A DNA stretch of 33,340 nucleotides from Evansella tamaricis (GTDB lineage: Bacteria; Bacillota; Bacilli; Bacillales; Salisediminibacteriaceae). The notes beneath the pieces are model-generated. The model searched no databases and had not been told where the DNA came from. It saw nothing but the letters and a program-made list of their open reading frames with translations. Both the position numbers and the translations under genes were made by a program. Where the stretch lies: assembly GCF_019042215.1 (NCBI RefSeq), contig NZ_JAHQCS010000098.1, positions 1-33,340 of the forward strand, in the 5' to 3' direction. Of the stretch, positions 1 to 9,318 are shown in pieces. Within the stretch, counting starts at the first letter, position 1; each line of letters opens with the position of its first letter.

Positions 1-98
1 TTCGGAAGTGACAACTGAAGTCAAAGAGCGGACTTCTGTTGTCATTTCTCCACTGCCCTACGCTCGTGACCATAGGCGCTTGCGCTTTTCTTATTTAA
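1..98. repeat. Dispersed intergenic repeat with long hairpin
   Basis: Bases 5-22 pair with bases 31-48 in an 18-step hairpin with one mismatch and an 8-base loop. The second half (about 65-98) closely matches 25828-25861, sharing the start CTACGCTCGTGA, a middle TAGGCG and the end CTTATTT. This looks like a small dispersed repeat of the kind common between genes in Bacillaceae. No coding frame is seen. Whether the hairpin also ends transcription is unknown; there is no clean T-run after it. Confidence 0.55.
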
Positions 99-208
99 AA
101 TAGAATTATCCTTTATTCTGTCAAAGATTTCCCAAATCCATGCAACAATGATATCACCTTTAGCTATTTTCATGTTATAGTTGACAAAAAAAGATTGGAA
201 GATAGAAG

Positions 209-1033
209 ATGTCTCAAAACATCGCCCTCGTTACAGGGGCAGGAGAACAATTCCAAACGGAACAGGACCATTTTACCTACAGTTTAAAACAGGGAATCAC
301 CCACTACAAGCTTGGAACTGGAGAACAAGAAGATGATGATACAACACTCCCGATCCATTGGGAAACCATCTCACACCTCTTCAAAAACTATGATCAAATC
401 CTTTTATTAGGGTGCCTTCCCACTAATGACAAAATGCTCCAGGGAAACGGTGGAGATCTAAGGGAAATGATAATCCATCTGTTTTCCATAGGATCTATAT
501 TCTATAAAAAAGAGGTAGTGATGTTACAAGATGGATACAACGATCGGGAATTAAACTTTTTAAAGGAAAAACGCAAGCTCCCCCATGTCAGAAAAACAAA
601 AGGTACAGTCACATCCATTCAAAAGATAGAAACAAGGAAACAACAAAGCTCTATTGAATGGGTTAATGATTATGTTGCCTTTCTCCGGTCGTTAACGAAA
701 GGAATCATTCAGGTGGAGCAAAAAGATCACTTATATTTCTTCAAGGTAATGGGATTACCCTCTCCACTATTAACCTTAGAAAGAATCACCGATTCCGCTT
801 CCCCTAATATGGTTGAGATTAGTATTAGAGGTGGGATTCTAAATAAGGAGCGGTTCCATCAAAAACCATTAGGGAGATTTTGGTTTGTCCTTACGGAAAC
901 ACATCTCTTCACAGCATTAGTACATTTTAAACCTTCTTTGCCCTGGATAATATACAGATTAAGTCAAGGATGGATTCATCACATGGTCATGGAGCGCTTT
1001 AAAATGAAACTAGAGAAGAGACAAATCGAATAA
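209..1033 (+). CDS. Unassigned protein, 274 aa
   Basis: I do not recognise this protein with certainty. It is a single intact frame starting at ATG after a modest GGAAG ribosome site about 7 bases upstream. The N-terminus (residues 4-12, ending VTGAGE) faintly recalls a Rossmann-type start, and residues 60-70 form a short hydrophobic strand. The C-terminal third (GRFWF near residue 221, then an aromatic and basic stretch) weakly resembles the DUF2867/lipid-binding-like tails found behind some short-chain dehydrogenase-like proteins; this is a guess from pattern only. No signal peptide or clear membrane helix is seen. It ends 18 bases before the end of the convergent TVP38 gene, with no strong terminator between them. 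Confidence 0.7.
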   Translation: MSQNIALVTGAGEQFQTEQDHFTYSLKQGITHYKLGTGEQEDDDTTLPIHWETISHLFKNYDQILLLGCLPTNDKMLQGNGGDLREMIIHLFSIGSIFYKKEVVMLQDGYNDRELNFLKEKRKLPHVRKTKGTVTSIQKIETRKQQSSIEWVNDYVAFLRSLTKGIIQVEQKDHLYFFKVMGLPSPLLTLERITDSASPNMVEISIRGGILNKERFHQKPLGRFWFVLTETHLFTALVHFKPSLPWIIYRLSQGWIHHMVMERFKMKLEKRQIE

Positions 1034-1051
1034 TTGTCTTTCCTTCCATTA

Positions 1052-1771
1052 TTAACCAGTACTTTTTTTCAATATTCCCCTTACTGTTCGTGCTCGTTGT
1101 TGTGGTATTAATCGTTTCTTTTGATAATAACGGTAACTATAAAAACCAACTAAAGTAATGACATAAATGATATACCCAACTAAATACGGAAGAAAAATCG
1201 ATTCTGTCATCCACAATGGTGCAGACAACAAACTTAATAGCCACACCATAGAGATATTCCCTAAAACGGAAGACCATACATATTGTTGAAGGGTAACTGG
1301 ACTAAGAGCGGCAGAAATAGAGATGAGATTACTGGGGACAAAAGGGATACTGCGCAATAAGACAATAATTAAAACACCATAAGTAGTCATTAAACGAAGT
1401 AACCAGTTTAATGTTTTTTCCCGTTTGTTCCAAAAACGCTCTACCCATTGGCTACTGAAGGAGTCTGTTAACCAATAACAAACAAGAGCACCTAATGTAG
1501 CACCAATCACGCTAATAATAAAACCTCCGACTACTCCAAAAGAAATAAAGTGTAAGATAATTAATATGAGGACAGGAAAAAGTGTAAAAATACCTTGAAC
1601 AATCATTAATGGAATCGTAACCCATAGGAGGCTTAAACCTAATTCTCCGAGAAATGACTCTGCTGTAAAGTATTCAATATCCTGTTGCATAAACAGACCA
1701 ATCCAGTCCCAAACCATATATATTATAAATCCAATGAATCCTAACAATAAAAGGATTCTTATATACTTCAT
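1052..1771 (-). CDS. TVP38/TMEM64 family membrane protein
   Basis: A 239-residue polytopic membrane protein of the VTT (SNARE-associated, DedA-like) family. A hydrophobic N-terminal helix (residues 5-28) is followed by several more helices. The family core is visible: glycine-rich FGVVGGF near residue 78, then GATLGALVCYW near 90-100, and the re-entrant RSIPFVPSNLIS motif around 140-151. Bacterial members are inner-membrane proteins, and related VTT/DedA proteins act in lipid scrambling or proton-coupled transport; the substrate here is unknown. The ATG follows AGGTGATAAC. A second member of the family lies at 18143-18784. The C-terminus is basic and probably cytoplasmic. Confidence 0.88.
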   Translation of the reverse strand: MKYIRILLLLGFIGFIIYMVWDWIGLFMQQDIEYFTAESFLGELGLSLLWVTIPLMIVQGIFTLFPVLILIILHFISFGVVGGFIISVIGATLGALVCYWLTDSFSSQWVERFWNKREKTLNWLLRLMTTYGVLIIVLLRSIPFVPSNLISISAALSPVTLQQYVWSSVLGNISMVWLLSLLSAPLWMTESIFLPYLVGYIIYVITLVGFYSYRYYQKKRLIPQQRARTVRGILKKSTG

Positions 1772-1856
1772 GTTATCACCTAGTTCTATTAAATTGCTGG
1801 AGATAAAATAATATCCCCGGTTCCTATATTATACCTGATAAAAAAGAGAATGGGCA

Positions 1857-1894
1857 CATAAAAACCAAACTGCCTACCGAAAAACAGTTTGGTT
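1857..1894 (-). terminator. Intrinsic terminator of the chemotaxis receptor gene
   Basis: On the minus strand AACCAAACTG (1894-1885) pairs perfectly with CAGTTTGGTT (1872-1863), followed by a short T-rich stretch. It lies 12 bases downstream of the receptor stop codon. Confidence 0.8.
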
Positions 1895-1905
1895 CTAGTT
1901 AATTA

Positions 1906-3591
1906 TCAGATTCGAAATTTCTCAACTTCTCTCTTTAATTCAGTTGCCAAGTCACTTAAGTGTTCAGCTGCAGCAGTTATTTCCTGTATCGATGATAACT
2001 GATTCTCTGTTCTGGATTGAACTTTCTTAAATTGATCAGATGTTTCTCCAGCCATTGTTGCCATTTCCTCAACAGAGGCACTGACTTGTTCGGAACTTGC
2101 CGACATTTCCTCTGAAATTGCGGAGACTTCCTGAATTTGTGTGGATACTTGAAGAATCGAATTACTTATCCGTTTAAAAGCTTCTCCCGCTTTATTAACG
2201 ATAATAATTCCCTCTTTCACTTCTTTAGCACCTTCACTCATCTGCACTACAGCCCGGTCCGTTTCGTCCTGAATTTCTATAATGACATTACCAATTTCTA
2301 GCGCGGATTTCCTGGATTCTTCTGCTAGTTTTCGGACCTCATCCGCAACAACAGCAAATCCAAGACCATGTTCCCCTGCCCGTGCTGCTTCAATTGCTGC
2401 ATTTAGTGCCAGAAGATTTGTCTGTTCTGAGATATTTGTTATTATCTCTACAATAGAACCAATTGATTTTGATTTCTCTCCTAATTCATTCATCACAGAT
2501 GAAGTCTCCATTACCGAAGAAGATATGGAACTCATTTGTTCCACTGCTTTATTAATATCCTGATTACCTTTTTCCGTCTGGTTGGTCGCTTCTTGCATTG
2601 ACTCAGATACTACCAAGGATGATTCGGCAATCCTGAATATGCCTTGTGCCATCTCTTCCATCGCTTTCGCACTCTCATTTGAACTTTCCACCGTATTCAC
2701 GGCACTTGATGCAACCTCTTCTGTGGTGATGGCAATCTCTGTAGTAGCTTTTGAGGTGGTGTCCGCACTGGAGGAAAGATGTTCAGAAGCTTGGGCTACC
2801 TTATTACTCGTTTCCATTGTCTGACGAACGAGCATCCGCAAACTTTTTACCATATCATTCACTGCATTTGTCAGTTGACCAATTTCATCTGTGGATTTAG
2901 TAACTATACTTTTTCCAGCAAGATCCCCTTTAGCGACTTGCTCGATTTTCCTTACGATCTTTAAAATTGGAGTGACGATTTGTCTCGCTACAAAAATAGC
3001 TACAAAAATGGCTACAATTACTCCTATGACTGTCGCAGCAATATTAAAAATTCGTACCGTCTCCCCATCCGAAATTAAACGGTCTCCGAGAGCGGTTATC
3101 GATTGCCTTTCAGAAATAGCCAATTCCCTAAATCCTTCCTGTACTTCCTCAGCAATGGGGTCTAACTGATAGCGGACAGTAATTAAGGCCGTATCTCTCC
3201 CATGTTCTAGATAGGATGGGAAAACACGGGTAATTGTTACATAATTCCAATGATTGCTTTGTTTGACGAGGTGGGAGACTTGTTCCGATTCTCCAAAAAA
3301 GGTGAGAAGTTCTTCCCCAAGCAGCTCACTTTCTTCTGCCATATCAATAAATCGTTCCCGGTATACTTCGTCCCCACTTAATATGTAAGCCCGTATACTT
3401 GCCATTCGATCTGCCATGTTATAGGCCATCTCATCACTCGTTGACATCCTTGCTAAGTCCTCCGAGATAATACCTTCCACATTATTATTTACAACAGAAA
3501 GGGTATACACCGAGTAAGATGATATGGCAACTGTAATACATAAAATAATTCCAAATCCAAATATTATTTTTGCCCGCAAACTCTTTTTCAC
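1906..3591 (-). CDS. Methyl-accepting chemotaxis protein
   Basis: A 561-residue membrane chemoreceptor. Residues 8-30 form the first membrane helix, 31-180 a helical extracytoplasmic sensor of the four-helix-bundle type, 182-202 the second membrane helix, and about 203-255 a HAMP domain. The rest is the coiled-coil signalling domain, with the conserved hairpin tip [19 protein letters not shown] at 389-407, where CheA and CheW bind. The start is a GTG at 3591, about 9 bases after GGGG. The sensed ligand cannot be read from the sequence. It is flanked by terminators on both sides and appears to be a single-gene unit. No chemotaxis partners are encoded in the window. Confidence 0.95.
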   Translation of the reverse strand: MKKSLRAKIIFGFGIILCITVAISSYSVYTLSVVNNNVEGIISEDLARMSTSDEMAYNMADRMASIRAYILSGDEVYRERFIDMAEESELLGEELLTFFGESEQVSHLVKQSNHWNYVTITRVFPSYLEHGRDTALITVRYQLDPIAEEVQEGFRELAISERQSITALGDRLISDGETVRIFNIAATVIGVIVAIFVAIFVARQIVTPILKIVRKIEQVAKGDLAGKSIVTKSTDEIGQLTNAVNDMVKSLRMLVRQTMETSNKVAQASEHLSSSADTTSKATTEIAITTEEVASSAVNTVESSNESAKAMEEMAQGIFRIAESSLVVSESMQEATNQTEKGNQDINKAVEQMSSISSSVMETSSVMNELGEKSKSIGSIVEIITNISEQTNLLALNAAIEAARAGEHGLGFAVVADEVRKLAEESRKSALEIGNVIIEIQDETDRAVVQMSEGAKEVKEGIIIVNKAGEAFKRISNSILQVSTQIQEVSAISEEMSASSEQVSASVEEMATMAGETSDQFKKVQSRTENQLSSIQEITAAAEHLSDLATELKREVEKFRI

Positions 3592-3702
3592 ATCACCTGA
3601 CCCCTTTATCTCTATTTTAAATTATCAAAAAACTAGTATTAATATATCATATTCAAATACTAGAAAGGTGGGATATGCTATGAAAAATGTCGAATCTCAA
3701 CA

Positions 3703-3730
3703 AAAAAAGACAAGAGACCTATCTCTTGTC
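3703..3730 (-). terminator. Intrinsic terminator of the MFS gene
   Basis: Minus strand: GACAAGAGA (3730-3722) pairs with TCTCTTGTC (3717-3709) over a 4-base loop and is followed by seven Ts (3708-3702). An outer AGGTGGGA/TCCCACCT pair (3666-3673 with 3739-3746) encloses it. Confidence 0.85.
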
Positions 3731-3771
3731 ATATTTTCTCCCACCTATTTTCAAAAGAGACTTTATTTACT

Positions 3772-4956
3772 TTACGTTGACCTTAATTTTTCAAGCTCTT
3801 TCTTACCCTCATCACTTCTAAAATAATATGCTCGGTATATAAAGGAACCAAACACGCCAATGACACTAAATACAGTCATCACCATATATAACGTTCTTGG
3901 ATTAAATAAATCAATGATATTTCCACCTAAAATGGAGCCGATTACTCCTGCAAAGCCGAAAAATACGGCAATAAACAATAGATGACCTGTGGATTCCAGT
4001 TCTTCTGGTATTAATCTTCCAACAAACTGAAAGGCAGTTAAATAAAATATACCAAAACAAATACCATGAAGTACTTGAATCGCTAGCACTAAATTTGGAT
4101 CAGGGACTACTGACATTAAAATCCATCTAATAGTATATAAAATCGCTGCAAAATGAATTAATGTTAGGGGATGGAATTGCTTCAGCCAATAGTAACTGAA
4201 GGCAAAGACTGCCGCTTCCGTTAATACTCCTATAAACCAGGCCCAACCGATATATGATTCACTTCCACCGATGGCAATAATAAACAGACCAATAAATGAA
4301 TCGTTCATCCGGTGGGTTAAACTTATGGTCAGAATCATTGCTAAAAAAAGAGCTAACTTCCCATTTTTAGCCAGCTTTAAAGCATTTATTAATTGAACTG
4401 GCTTCTTAGAAGGTGCACTATCTGGAGAAAGAAAACAAAATAAAGCTGCAATGACAAGGAAAAACGCATAGACATAATAAATGTTCCCAATACCGATAAT
4501 CGCAAATATATACCCACCGACTAAGGATGAGATACCAAATCCTAAAGAACCCCACATTCGAATACTTCCGAATGAAACGTTCGTTCGAACAGAAACCTTT
4601 TGTGCCAGACTATCTCCTAATCCCCCAACCGGTGAGGTAAAGGAGAAAAAGACTGTCATCATCGCCATTAATAAAAAGAACTCTGTCATTTGAAATAATA
4701 AAAAGCCTGCTCCTAATGCAGACGTTAAACAGATTAGCAATACCCTTTTCACTGTTTTCCATTTATCACTCATAAACCCCCAAAAGGGTTGTGCAATAAT
4801 TGCTGCCGCAGGACCAATTGCCAATAGTGATCCAATTTGGGAACCTGACAATCCTTGAGATTGAAAATAGATTGGCATATAACTGACTAAGATAGTCATG
4901 GAAGAGTGAAAGAAAAATAAAAAACCTTTTAATTTCCATACAGAAGATTGCAACAT
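3772..4956 (-). CDS. MFS transporter, PPP/HcaT-like subfamily
   Basis: A 394-residue major facilitator with about 12 membrane helices. The N-terminus (FFFHSSMTILVSYMPIYFQ, then LSGSQIGSLLAIGPAAAIIA and WGFMSDKWK) is typical of the MFS_1-like branch that includes 3-phenylpropionate and nucleoside permeases. The loop GFMSDKWKTVKR near residue 65 is the conserved cytoplasmic motif A. The substrate is not known. The longest frame begins at 5001, but the ATG at 4956 is preferred because AAAGGA lies 6-7 bases before it and the first helix then follows directly. It is a single-gene unit with its own terminator. Confidence 0.88.
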   Translation of the reverse strand: MLQSSVWKLKGFLFFFHSSMTILVSYMPIYFQSQGLSGSQIGSLLAIGPAAAIIAQPFWGFMSDKWKTVKRVLLICLTSALGAGFLLFQMTEFFLLMAMMTVFFSFTSPVGGLGDSLAQKVSVRTNVSFGSIRMWGSLGFGISSLVGGYIFAIIGIGNIYYVYAFFLVIAALFCFLSPDSAPSKKPVQLINALKLAKNGKLALFLAMILTISLTHRMNDSFIGLFIIAIGGSESYIGWAWFIGVLTEAAVFAFSYYWLKQFHPLTLIHFAAILYTIRWILMSVVPDPNLVLAIQVLHGICFGIFYLTAFQFVGRLIPEELESTGHLLFIAVFFGFAGVIGSILGGNIIDLFNPRTLYMVMTVFSVIGVFGSFIYRAYYFRSDEGKKELEKLRST

Positions 4957-5205
4957 TATCGATCCTTTCGTATCTACAATAAGAACACACATTGAACGCA
5001 TGTAATCGTAATTGATTCAATGTTGTTTATTATACCACGATCATTGATGAACATATATGATAACTATTTTACTTCTTTTTCATGCTTATTAATCTATAAT
5101 GTTGACTTGTGTCTTTGCTCCCTTATTCAGCACGTATAATTGCCACATCTTATTTTTCACGTGTCAATCCAAAACAACGAAAGCCGTTATCAGAATAGAA
5201 ATTTC

Positions 5206-5246
5206 AAAAAAAAATAAGCGTACAATTTAACCACAAATTGTACGCT
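5206..5246 (-). terminator. Intrinsic terminator
   Basis: Minus strand: AGCGTACAATTT (5246-5235) pairs perfectly with AAATTGTACGCT (5228-5217), followed by a T-rich tail. It lies about 100 bases downstream of the ATPase gene that ends at 5346. Otherwise 5002-5345 holds no gene that I can support. Confidence 0.85.
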
Positions 5247-5345
5247 CATACTTTTCCTTACTTAAAAATCGATATAATTCTCTAGACACCTCATTCTTAT
5301 AAAGAACTCCGTTATTTGAGCACTGGCTCCTTTTTATCGCTACAA

Positions 5346-6434
5346 TCATTTTTTGGTTAAACGATTCAAAAGTCCTGTGATAACTTCTTCTGTTTTTTCC
5401 TCGAACATTTTCTCTTTCGTGGCATCAAGATAAATACTGTCCAGCAGGCGGTCGATTTCATTTGCCTTGTGAAGATACTTCGTTCCTGTTTTCATTATCT
5501 GCTTATAAGCTTCACTTATTTCTTCTAAATTCTCTTCCTGTTGCCTTTCCACGCTAGGATCCATACACCGTTTAAACATATCTACTGTTACATCTCCACT
5601 TCTTTCAGGGTTTATTACATGTGGTGGTGTTCCGTCAAGAATCGCCATCTTTAACGCAGGAATCACAACCATGTCCAGGCTATTAGGATCTAATCCACAG
5701 GGGAAATATTGAACAGATAAGGATTTTTTTTCTGCAACTGATCCGATCTTTCTCATCAACGTGGACTTCCCGCTTCCTGATCTCCCCTTAATGATCACCC
5801 GATGTTCCAAGTCCTCTGTTATTTTATCAATAAAGTTAATCGGACCATATGCTGTTGCTGCCCCGAAAAAATGATTTGAAACGATCGGTTCCTTTTCCTT
5901 ACATTGGCTTGCAGAAACCCAATCAGAAATTAGTTCCTCTGCCACTTTGTCTGCTTTTAGAAAATTCATCCCTTCCAAATAAATTTCCTCTTTCTTTTCA
6001 TGAATCTCTACCCCTTTTGCAAAACAGCGATGGGCCTCATCCCTTAACCGCTCCAATTCATTTAATAATAAAAGTAGTTTCGCAGAACGGGATTTTAATT
6101 TTTCCTCCGTGACAGTATCATGAAGAGACAGTGTTTTATATCCCAAACCAGAATACCGACTAGAAGGCAGGAGTGGGCTATTATCAGCTAATACTAACAA
6201 CTTTTCCTTGGGGGTAAAGAGGGCTTCCACTATTTCTCCATTGTCCGGGTGAACATATACTTCCACTTCCATTCCCTCGGAATCCATTGCCTCTGCTGCT
6301 TTCTTCAAAACACTCCCCTTTGCACCCGTACTATTTCCTGTTAGTATAAATACCTCTGAACTTTTTGCCCAAAAGTCTTCTATTAAGCTGTAAAAACCTT
6401 TACTCGTATGACCGTTCATAAAGTATGTTTTCAC
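5346..6434 (-). CDS. PRK06851-type two-P-loop ATPase
   Basis: A 362-residue soluble protein with two P-loop-like sites. Residues 33-41 (GNSTGAKGS) are a degenerate Walker A, and residues 217-225 (GRSGSGKST) a perfect one. Length and two-domain layout match the uncharacterised Bacillus ATPases annotated as PRK06851. The C-terminal 60 residues are charged and helical. The start is GTG at 6434, 8 bases after GGAGGG. The biological role is unknown. It follows nadE by 250 bases on the same strand, probably as a separate transcript, and the strong terminator at 5246-5206 lies about 100 bases past its stop. Confidence 0.82.
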   Translation of the reverse strand: MKTYFMNGHTSKGFYSLIEDFWAKSSEVFILTGNSTGAKGSVLKKAAEAMDSEGMEVEVYVHPDNGEIVEALFTPKEKLLVLADNSPLLPSSRYSGLGYKTLSLHDTVTEEKLKSRSAKLLLLLNELERLRDEAHRCFAKGVEIHEKKEEIYLEGMNFLKADKVAEELISDWVSASQCKEKEPIVSNHFFGAATAYGPINFIDKITEDLEHRVIIKGRSGSGKSTLMRKIGSVAEKKSLSVQYFPCGLDPNSLDMVVIPALKMAILDGTPPHVINPERSGDVTVDMFKRCMDPSVERQQEENLEEISEAYKQIMKTGTKYLHKANEIDRLLDSIYLDATKEKMFEEKTEEVITGLLNRLTKK

Positions 6435-6684
6435 TTCATACTCCCTCCTTACGTTTCCCTTTAGAATATTCCATATATGCCCAAATGGTGAAACAGAGTA
6501 GTGAATTCATGTAAGAAAACCTCCGCAAACTGGCAGGAGAAGGGATAAAAAAAGATGATCGACAGATTTATTCCAAATCCATACGCTCATCTATACTTAA
6601 TTATAAAATCGCCGAAATCACTTTTGTTTTGTTACACTTATGTAAATAAGGTGATCATTCTGTTTACATCGATTATTGCTTGTC

Positions 6685-7512
6685 CTATTTCCACCAACTG
6701 TCAAATAACGTTACTGGCAATTGCCGCTTATGTTCTGTTTGAAGGTACCGTTTCTCCACATTTTCCTGTGCAGGTTCTTCAATCTCTTTTCCTTCTAAAT
6801 AATCATCGATCTGATCATACGTCATTCCAAGGGCATCTTCATCTGGACGGGACGGGATATTTTCCTCTAAATCAGCAGTAGGTATCTTCGTGAAGATAAA
6901 GTCAGGTGCGCCCAATTCCTTTAATAGTGCTTTTCCCTGTCTTTTATTTAACCCGAACAAAGGAGTGATATCACAAGCACCATCGCCGAATTTCGTGAAA
7001 AAGCCAGTTACAGCTTCGGCAGCATGATCTGTTCCCACGACAAGACATCCGAAATGAGCCCCCACGTCATATTGCACTTTCATTCGTTCCCGCGCTTTCG
7101 TATTCCCTTTTACAAAGTCTGTTAATTCTTCTCCCGTTGCTTCGATGAATTGCTGATAAGAGGCATCTACAGCCGGTTTAATATTCACCGTGAGTCGGTG
7201 GTAAGGTTGAATAAAATCTAATGCTTGCTGAGCTTCCCCTTCGTCAGCCTGTACTCCATAGGGTAAACGTATCGCATAAAAAGTGTAGTTATCTGTACCT
7301 TCTTCTTCATTTAATTCCTCCATGGCTAGCTGAATTAATCTTCCTGCCAATGTGGAGTCCTGACCGCCGGAAATTCCAAGAACGTATCCCTTTAAACCTG
7401 ACTTTTTTAAATAATCTTTTAACAGATCCAGCCTGACTCTAATCTCCTGTTTCGGATTTATCTCCGGTTTGACATGCAATGCTTTGATAATTTCCTGTTG
7501 TTTTTCAGTCAC
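6685..7512 (-). CDS. nadE: Ammonia-dependent NAD synthetase
   Basis: Catalyses the last step of NAD synthesis, amidating deamido-NAD with ATP and ammonia. It is about 275 residues long, the usual length for the single-domain NadE. The PP-loop SGGQDST lies at residues 48-54. Other family blocks are [19 protein letters not shown] in the middle, [14 protein letters not shown] after it, and the C-terminal EHKRQLPVT. The longest frame starts with ATG at 7521, but GGGAGG touches that ATG directly; the GTG at 7512 is spaced 9 bases from it and gives a start like that of B. subtilis NadE. The upstream YneQ-like gene ends in the ATGA overlap, so the two are probably co-transcribed and coupled. Confidence 0.95.
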   Translation of the reverse strand: MTEKQQEIIKALHVKPEINPKQEIRVRLDLLKDYLKKSGLKGYVLGISGGQDSTLAGRLIQLAMEELNEEEGTDNYTFYAIRLPYGVQADEGEAQQALDFIQPYHRLTVNIKPAVDASYQQFIEATGEELTDFVKGNTKARERMKVQYDVGAHFGCLVVGTDHAAEAVTGFFTKFGDGACDITPLFGLNKRQGKALLKELGAPDFIFTKIPTADLEENIPSRPDEDALGMTYDQIDDYLEGKEIEEPAQENVEKRYLQTEHKRQLPVTLFDSWWK

Positions 7513-7517
7513 TGCAA

Positions 7518-7826
7518 TCATCCTCCCTTTTTTTCTAATTTAAGTAATTGTTCATATTGCCCTTCCTGTTTTAAAATTTCCCTTTGTCTTTCCCCAAGTA
7601 AATCGAAATGTGGATAACGCTCTCTATCGTGAACCCATTCCCGTCTCAAACCATATTTTTCCCCCCACAGGAATAACCTCTCCTTGTTAGAGCATCCCAC
7701 TTTCGTAACAGTTTTGCAATGGGGGAATCTATCATCTATCCAATAGTGAGTTAGAAAGGCAAGTTCTCCTCTTCTGACTGCCTGTTTCCATTCCTTCAAG
7801 TCATGTTTCGTTATTCCAAATGCCAT
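7518..7826 (-). CDS. Small conserved protein, YneQ-like
   Basis: A 102-residue charged, soluble protein with several aromatic residues and two cysteines ([13 protein letters not shown] near 34-46). It resembles what I recall of the uncharacterised B. subtilis protein YneQ, which lies near yneP, tlp and sspN there, as similar genes do here. No catalytic motif is seen. The stop codon overlaps the longest nadE frame at ATGA, and the nadE ribosome site GGGAGG lies inside its last codons, so its translation probably supports that of nadE. Function unknown. Confidence 0.75.
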   Translation of the reverse strand: MAFGITKHDLKEWKQAVRRGELAFLTHYWIDDRFPHCKTVTKVGCSNKERLFLWGEKYGLRREWVHDRERYPHFDLLGERQREILKQEGQYEQLLKLEKKGG

Positions 7827-7950
7827 CCTATGTTACTCCCTTCACACTATCCATTTAACTATGATTGATTATATGATTCAACTAAAAACCATTAGAATGT
7901 AAGGGAATCTCACATGATTTTTTGATGATAAACTCTTAATTTTTTTATCT

Positions 7951-7983
7951 AAAAAAGGAAGAACATTGGTGGGATGTCCTTCC
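7951..7983 (-). terminator. Intrinsic terminator of tlp
   Basis: Minus strand: GGAAGGACAT (7983-7974) pairs with ATGTTCTTCC (7966-7957) with one mismatch over a 7-base loop, then six Ts (7956-7951). Confidence 0.85.
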
Positions 7984-8009
7984 ACGTGGTGTAAACTGAA
8001 ATTCTGCTA

Positions 8010-8237
8010 TTAAACTCTGCCGTTTCTTCGGTCGGCTTTTTCGTCGGCTATTTCCGCTTTGAAACTTTCAATACTTTCTTGACGTCGGTGATTTTTTTCA
8101 GCAATAGCATCCTTTTCTGCAGCTGTCATATCTTCATTATGCATGGTTTCTTCTGCCGCTTCCATATTCTCTTTTGTATTCTCCACCATTTTTTGAAGTC
8201 TTTCCACATTATTTTTTCGATTATCTGGTTTTGCCAT
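8010..8237 (-). CDS. tlp: Small acid-soluble spore protein Tlp
   Basis: A 75-residue, highly charged, cysteine-free protein matching the Tlp (thioredoxin-like) minor spore protein family. The family pattern NVERLQKMVENTKENMEAAE (10-29) and the repeated EKNHRRQESIESFKAEI-type block (47-63) are both clear. Tlp is made in the forespore late in sporulation in B. subtilis. GAGGAGG stands 8 bases before the ATG, a strong ribosome site. The gene forms its own unit, with a strong terminator after it. I could not place a convincing sigma-G promoter by eye. Confidence 0.93.
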   Translation of the reverse strand: MAKPDNRKNNVERLQKMVENTKENMEAAEETMHNEDMTAAEKDAIAEKNHRRQESIESFKAEIADEKADRRNGRV

Positions 8238-8318
8238 TTCAGATCCTCCTCAAGTATAAAATACAAAGATAGTTTGTACATGAGAAAGGTATCTATTCTA
8301 AAAATCAGTAAATTCACC

Positions 8319-8831
8319 TTAATTTAATTCTGTATCATCTAGATGAAATGTCCATATATGTTCAGTTTTATCTGGATCAGATAAAGGAATGGCAAACGTC
8401 AGTGTATATTCCTCAGAATGTTCCTGGTCAAAGAAGACTTCTCCATGAACCGTTTCTCCCGGTTCAATGCGGTCAGGGACAAGGGTTAAAAAGTCACTGT
8501 ACCAATTCTCTGCAGTCTTATTTTCTTTGCTCAATAAGGTGGCACGAGTAATATCTTTCCCAAGGAGGACACTGTCCCCTGTATTCTTGATTTCAATGTC
8601 TAAAAGAAAGAAATAATCTTGAACTGGTGTCCGACCTTTGTATTCTTCCAAACGTTGAATCTTATGGACCTTCATCTCATAATTTCCTGTATTACTCTGA
8701 ACAATTCCCGTTTCTCCGATCTTTAACAACAAATCTCCCTCATTGTCAGAACTTCCTGCTGTTTTTCCCCCACAGGCAGTCATAATACTCAAACTCAAAC
8801 AGGCAATGATTAGAACCAAGACTTTTTTCAC
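8319..8831 (-). CDS. Lipoprotein with DUF4352-like domain
   Basis: A 170-residue secreted lipoprotein. The start is taken as GTG at 8831, 7 bases after GGGGAG; it yields the signal KKVLVLIIACLSLSIMTAC with the lipobox cysteine after TA. The longer frame from 8891 adds 20 residues that do not look like a signal. The mature part begins with a Gly/Ser/Asp linker, followed by a beta-rich domain with the DUF4352/immunoglobulin-like pattern (FLLDIEIKNTGDS, then a GETVHGEVFF motif near the end). Such proteins sit on the outer face of the membrane; the function is unknown. Confidence 0.85.
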   Translation of the reverse strand: MKKVLVLIIACLSLSIMTACGGKTAGSSDNEGDLLLKIGETGIVQSNTGNYEMKVHKIQRLEEYKGRTPVQDYFFLLDIEIKNTGDSVLLGKDITRATLLSKENKTAENWYSDFLTLVPDRIEPGETVHGEVFFDQEHSEEYTLTFAIPLSDPDKTEHIWTFHLDDTELN

Positions 8832-8899
8832 CTTGAATCTCCCCTTTAAACTAGAGTATGAGGATTTTTGGATTAGGTCATTAGTGAACACAGGCGCAT

Positions 8900-9316
8900 T
8901 TATTTTTTATTTTTCTCGTACACCTCATGCCATTCCGGAAAGTGTTTTTTAATCGAGATAGGCCGGAACGTCTCCTTATCCACACAAACGTGTTCACTCG
9001 TCCCAGTTAAACAGACCTGGTCTTTTCCATTTCTTATTTCGTAACCATATTTCACCCTGATGCCATTGTATTCCTCTATCCACGTTTGAACGATGACACT
9101 TTCGCCATACTTCGCAGGAAACTTATAGTTCATGTTGAGGCTCGTTACGGGAGAAAGAACCCCTTCCCGTTCCATATCAGCGTATTTAAAACCTAAATCT
9201 TCAATCAAAGTTGTTCTCCCAATTTCACACCATATTAAATAGTTTGCATGATACACTACGCCCATTTGGTCCGTTTCTGCATACCTTACTGGGATCGTCG
9301 CTGAAGAGATAACCAT
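8900..9316 (-). CDS. yneP: YneP-like acyl-CoA thioesterase (hot-dog fold)
   Basis: A 138-residue single hot-dog-fold protein of the 4-hydroxybenzoyl-CoA thioesterase/YbgC family. The signature YAETDQMGVVYHANYLIW lies near the N-terminus and carries the catalytic aspartate followed by the YHANY block. It should hydrolyse acyl-CoA esters; the true substrate is unknown. The C-terminal FPEWHEVYEK is typical of the YneP group. The ATG at 9316 is chosen because GAGGTGG lies 7 bases upstream, while the ATG at 9322 almost touches it. It begins 2 bases after the stop of the tandem-AAA gene, so the two are likely one operon. Confidence 0.9.
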   Translation of the reverse strand: MVISSATIPVRYAETDQMGVVYHANYLIWCEIGRTTLIEDLGFKYADMEREGVLSPVTSLNMNYKFPAKYGESVIVQTWIEEYNGIRVKYGYEIRNGKDQVCLTGTSEHVCVDKETFRPISIKKHFPEWHEVYEKNKK

Positions 9317-9318
9317 TT

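Noticed and set aside
3683-3826. 48-aa plus-strand frame with an AGGTGGG site
   Set aside because: It runs through the MFS terminator and the antisense of the MFS gene end; no protein-like pattern.
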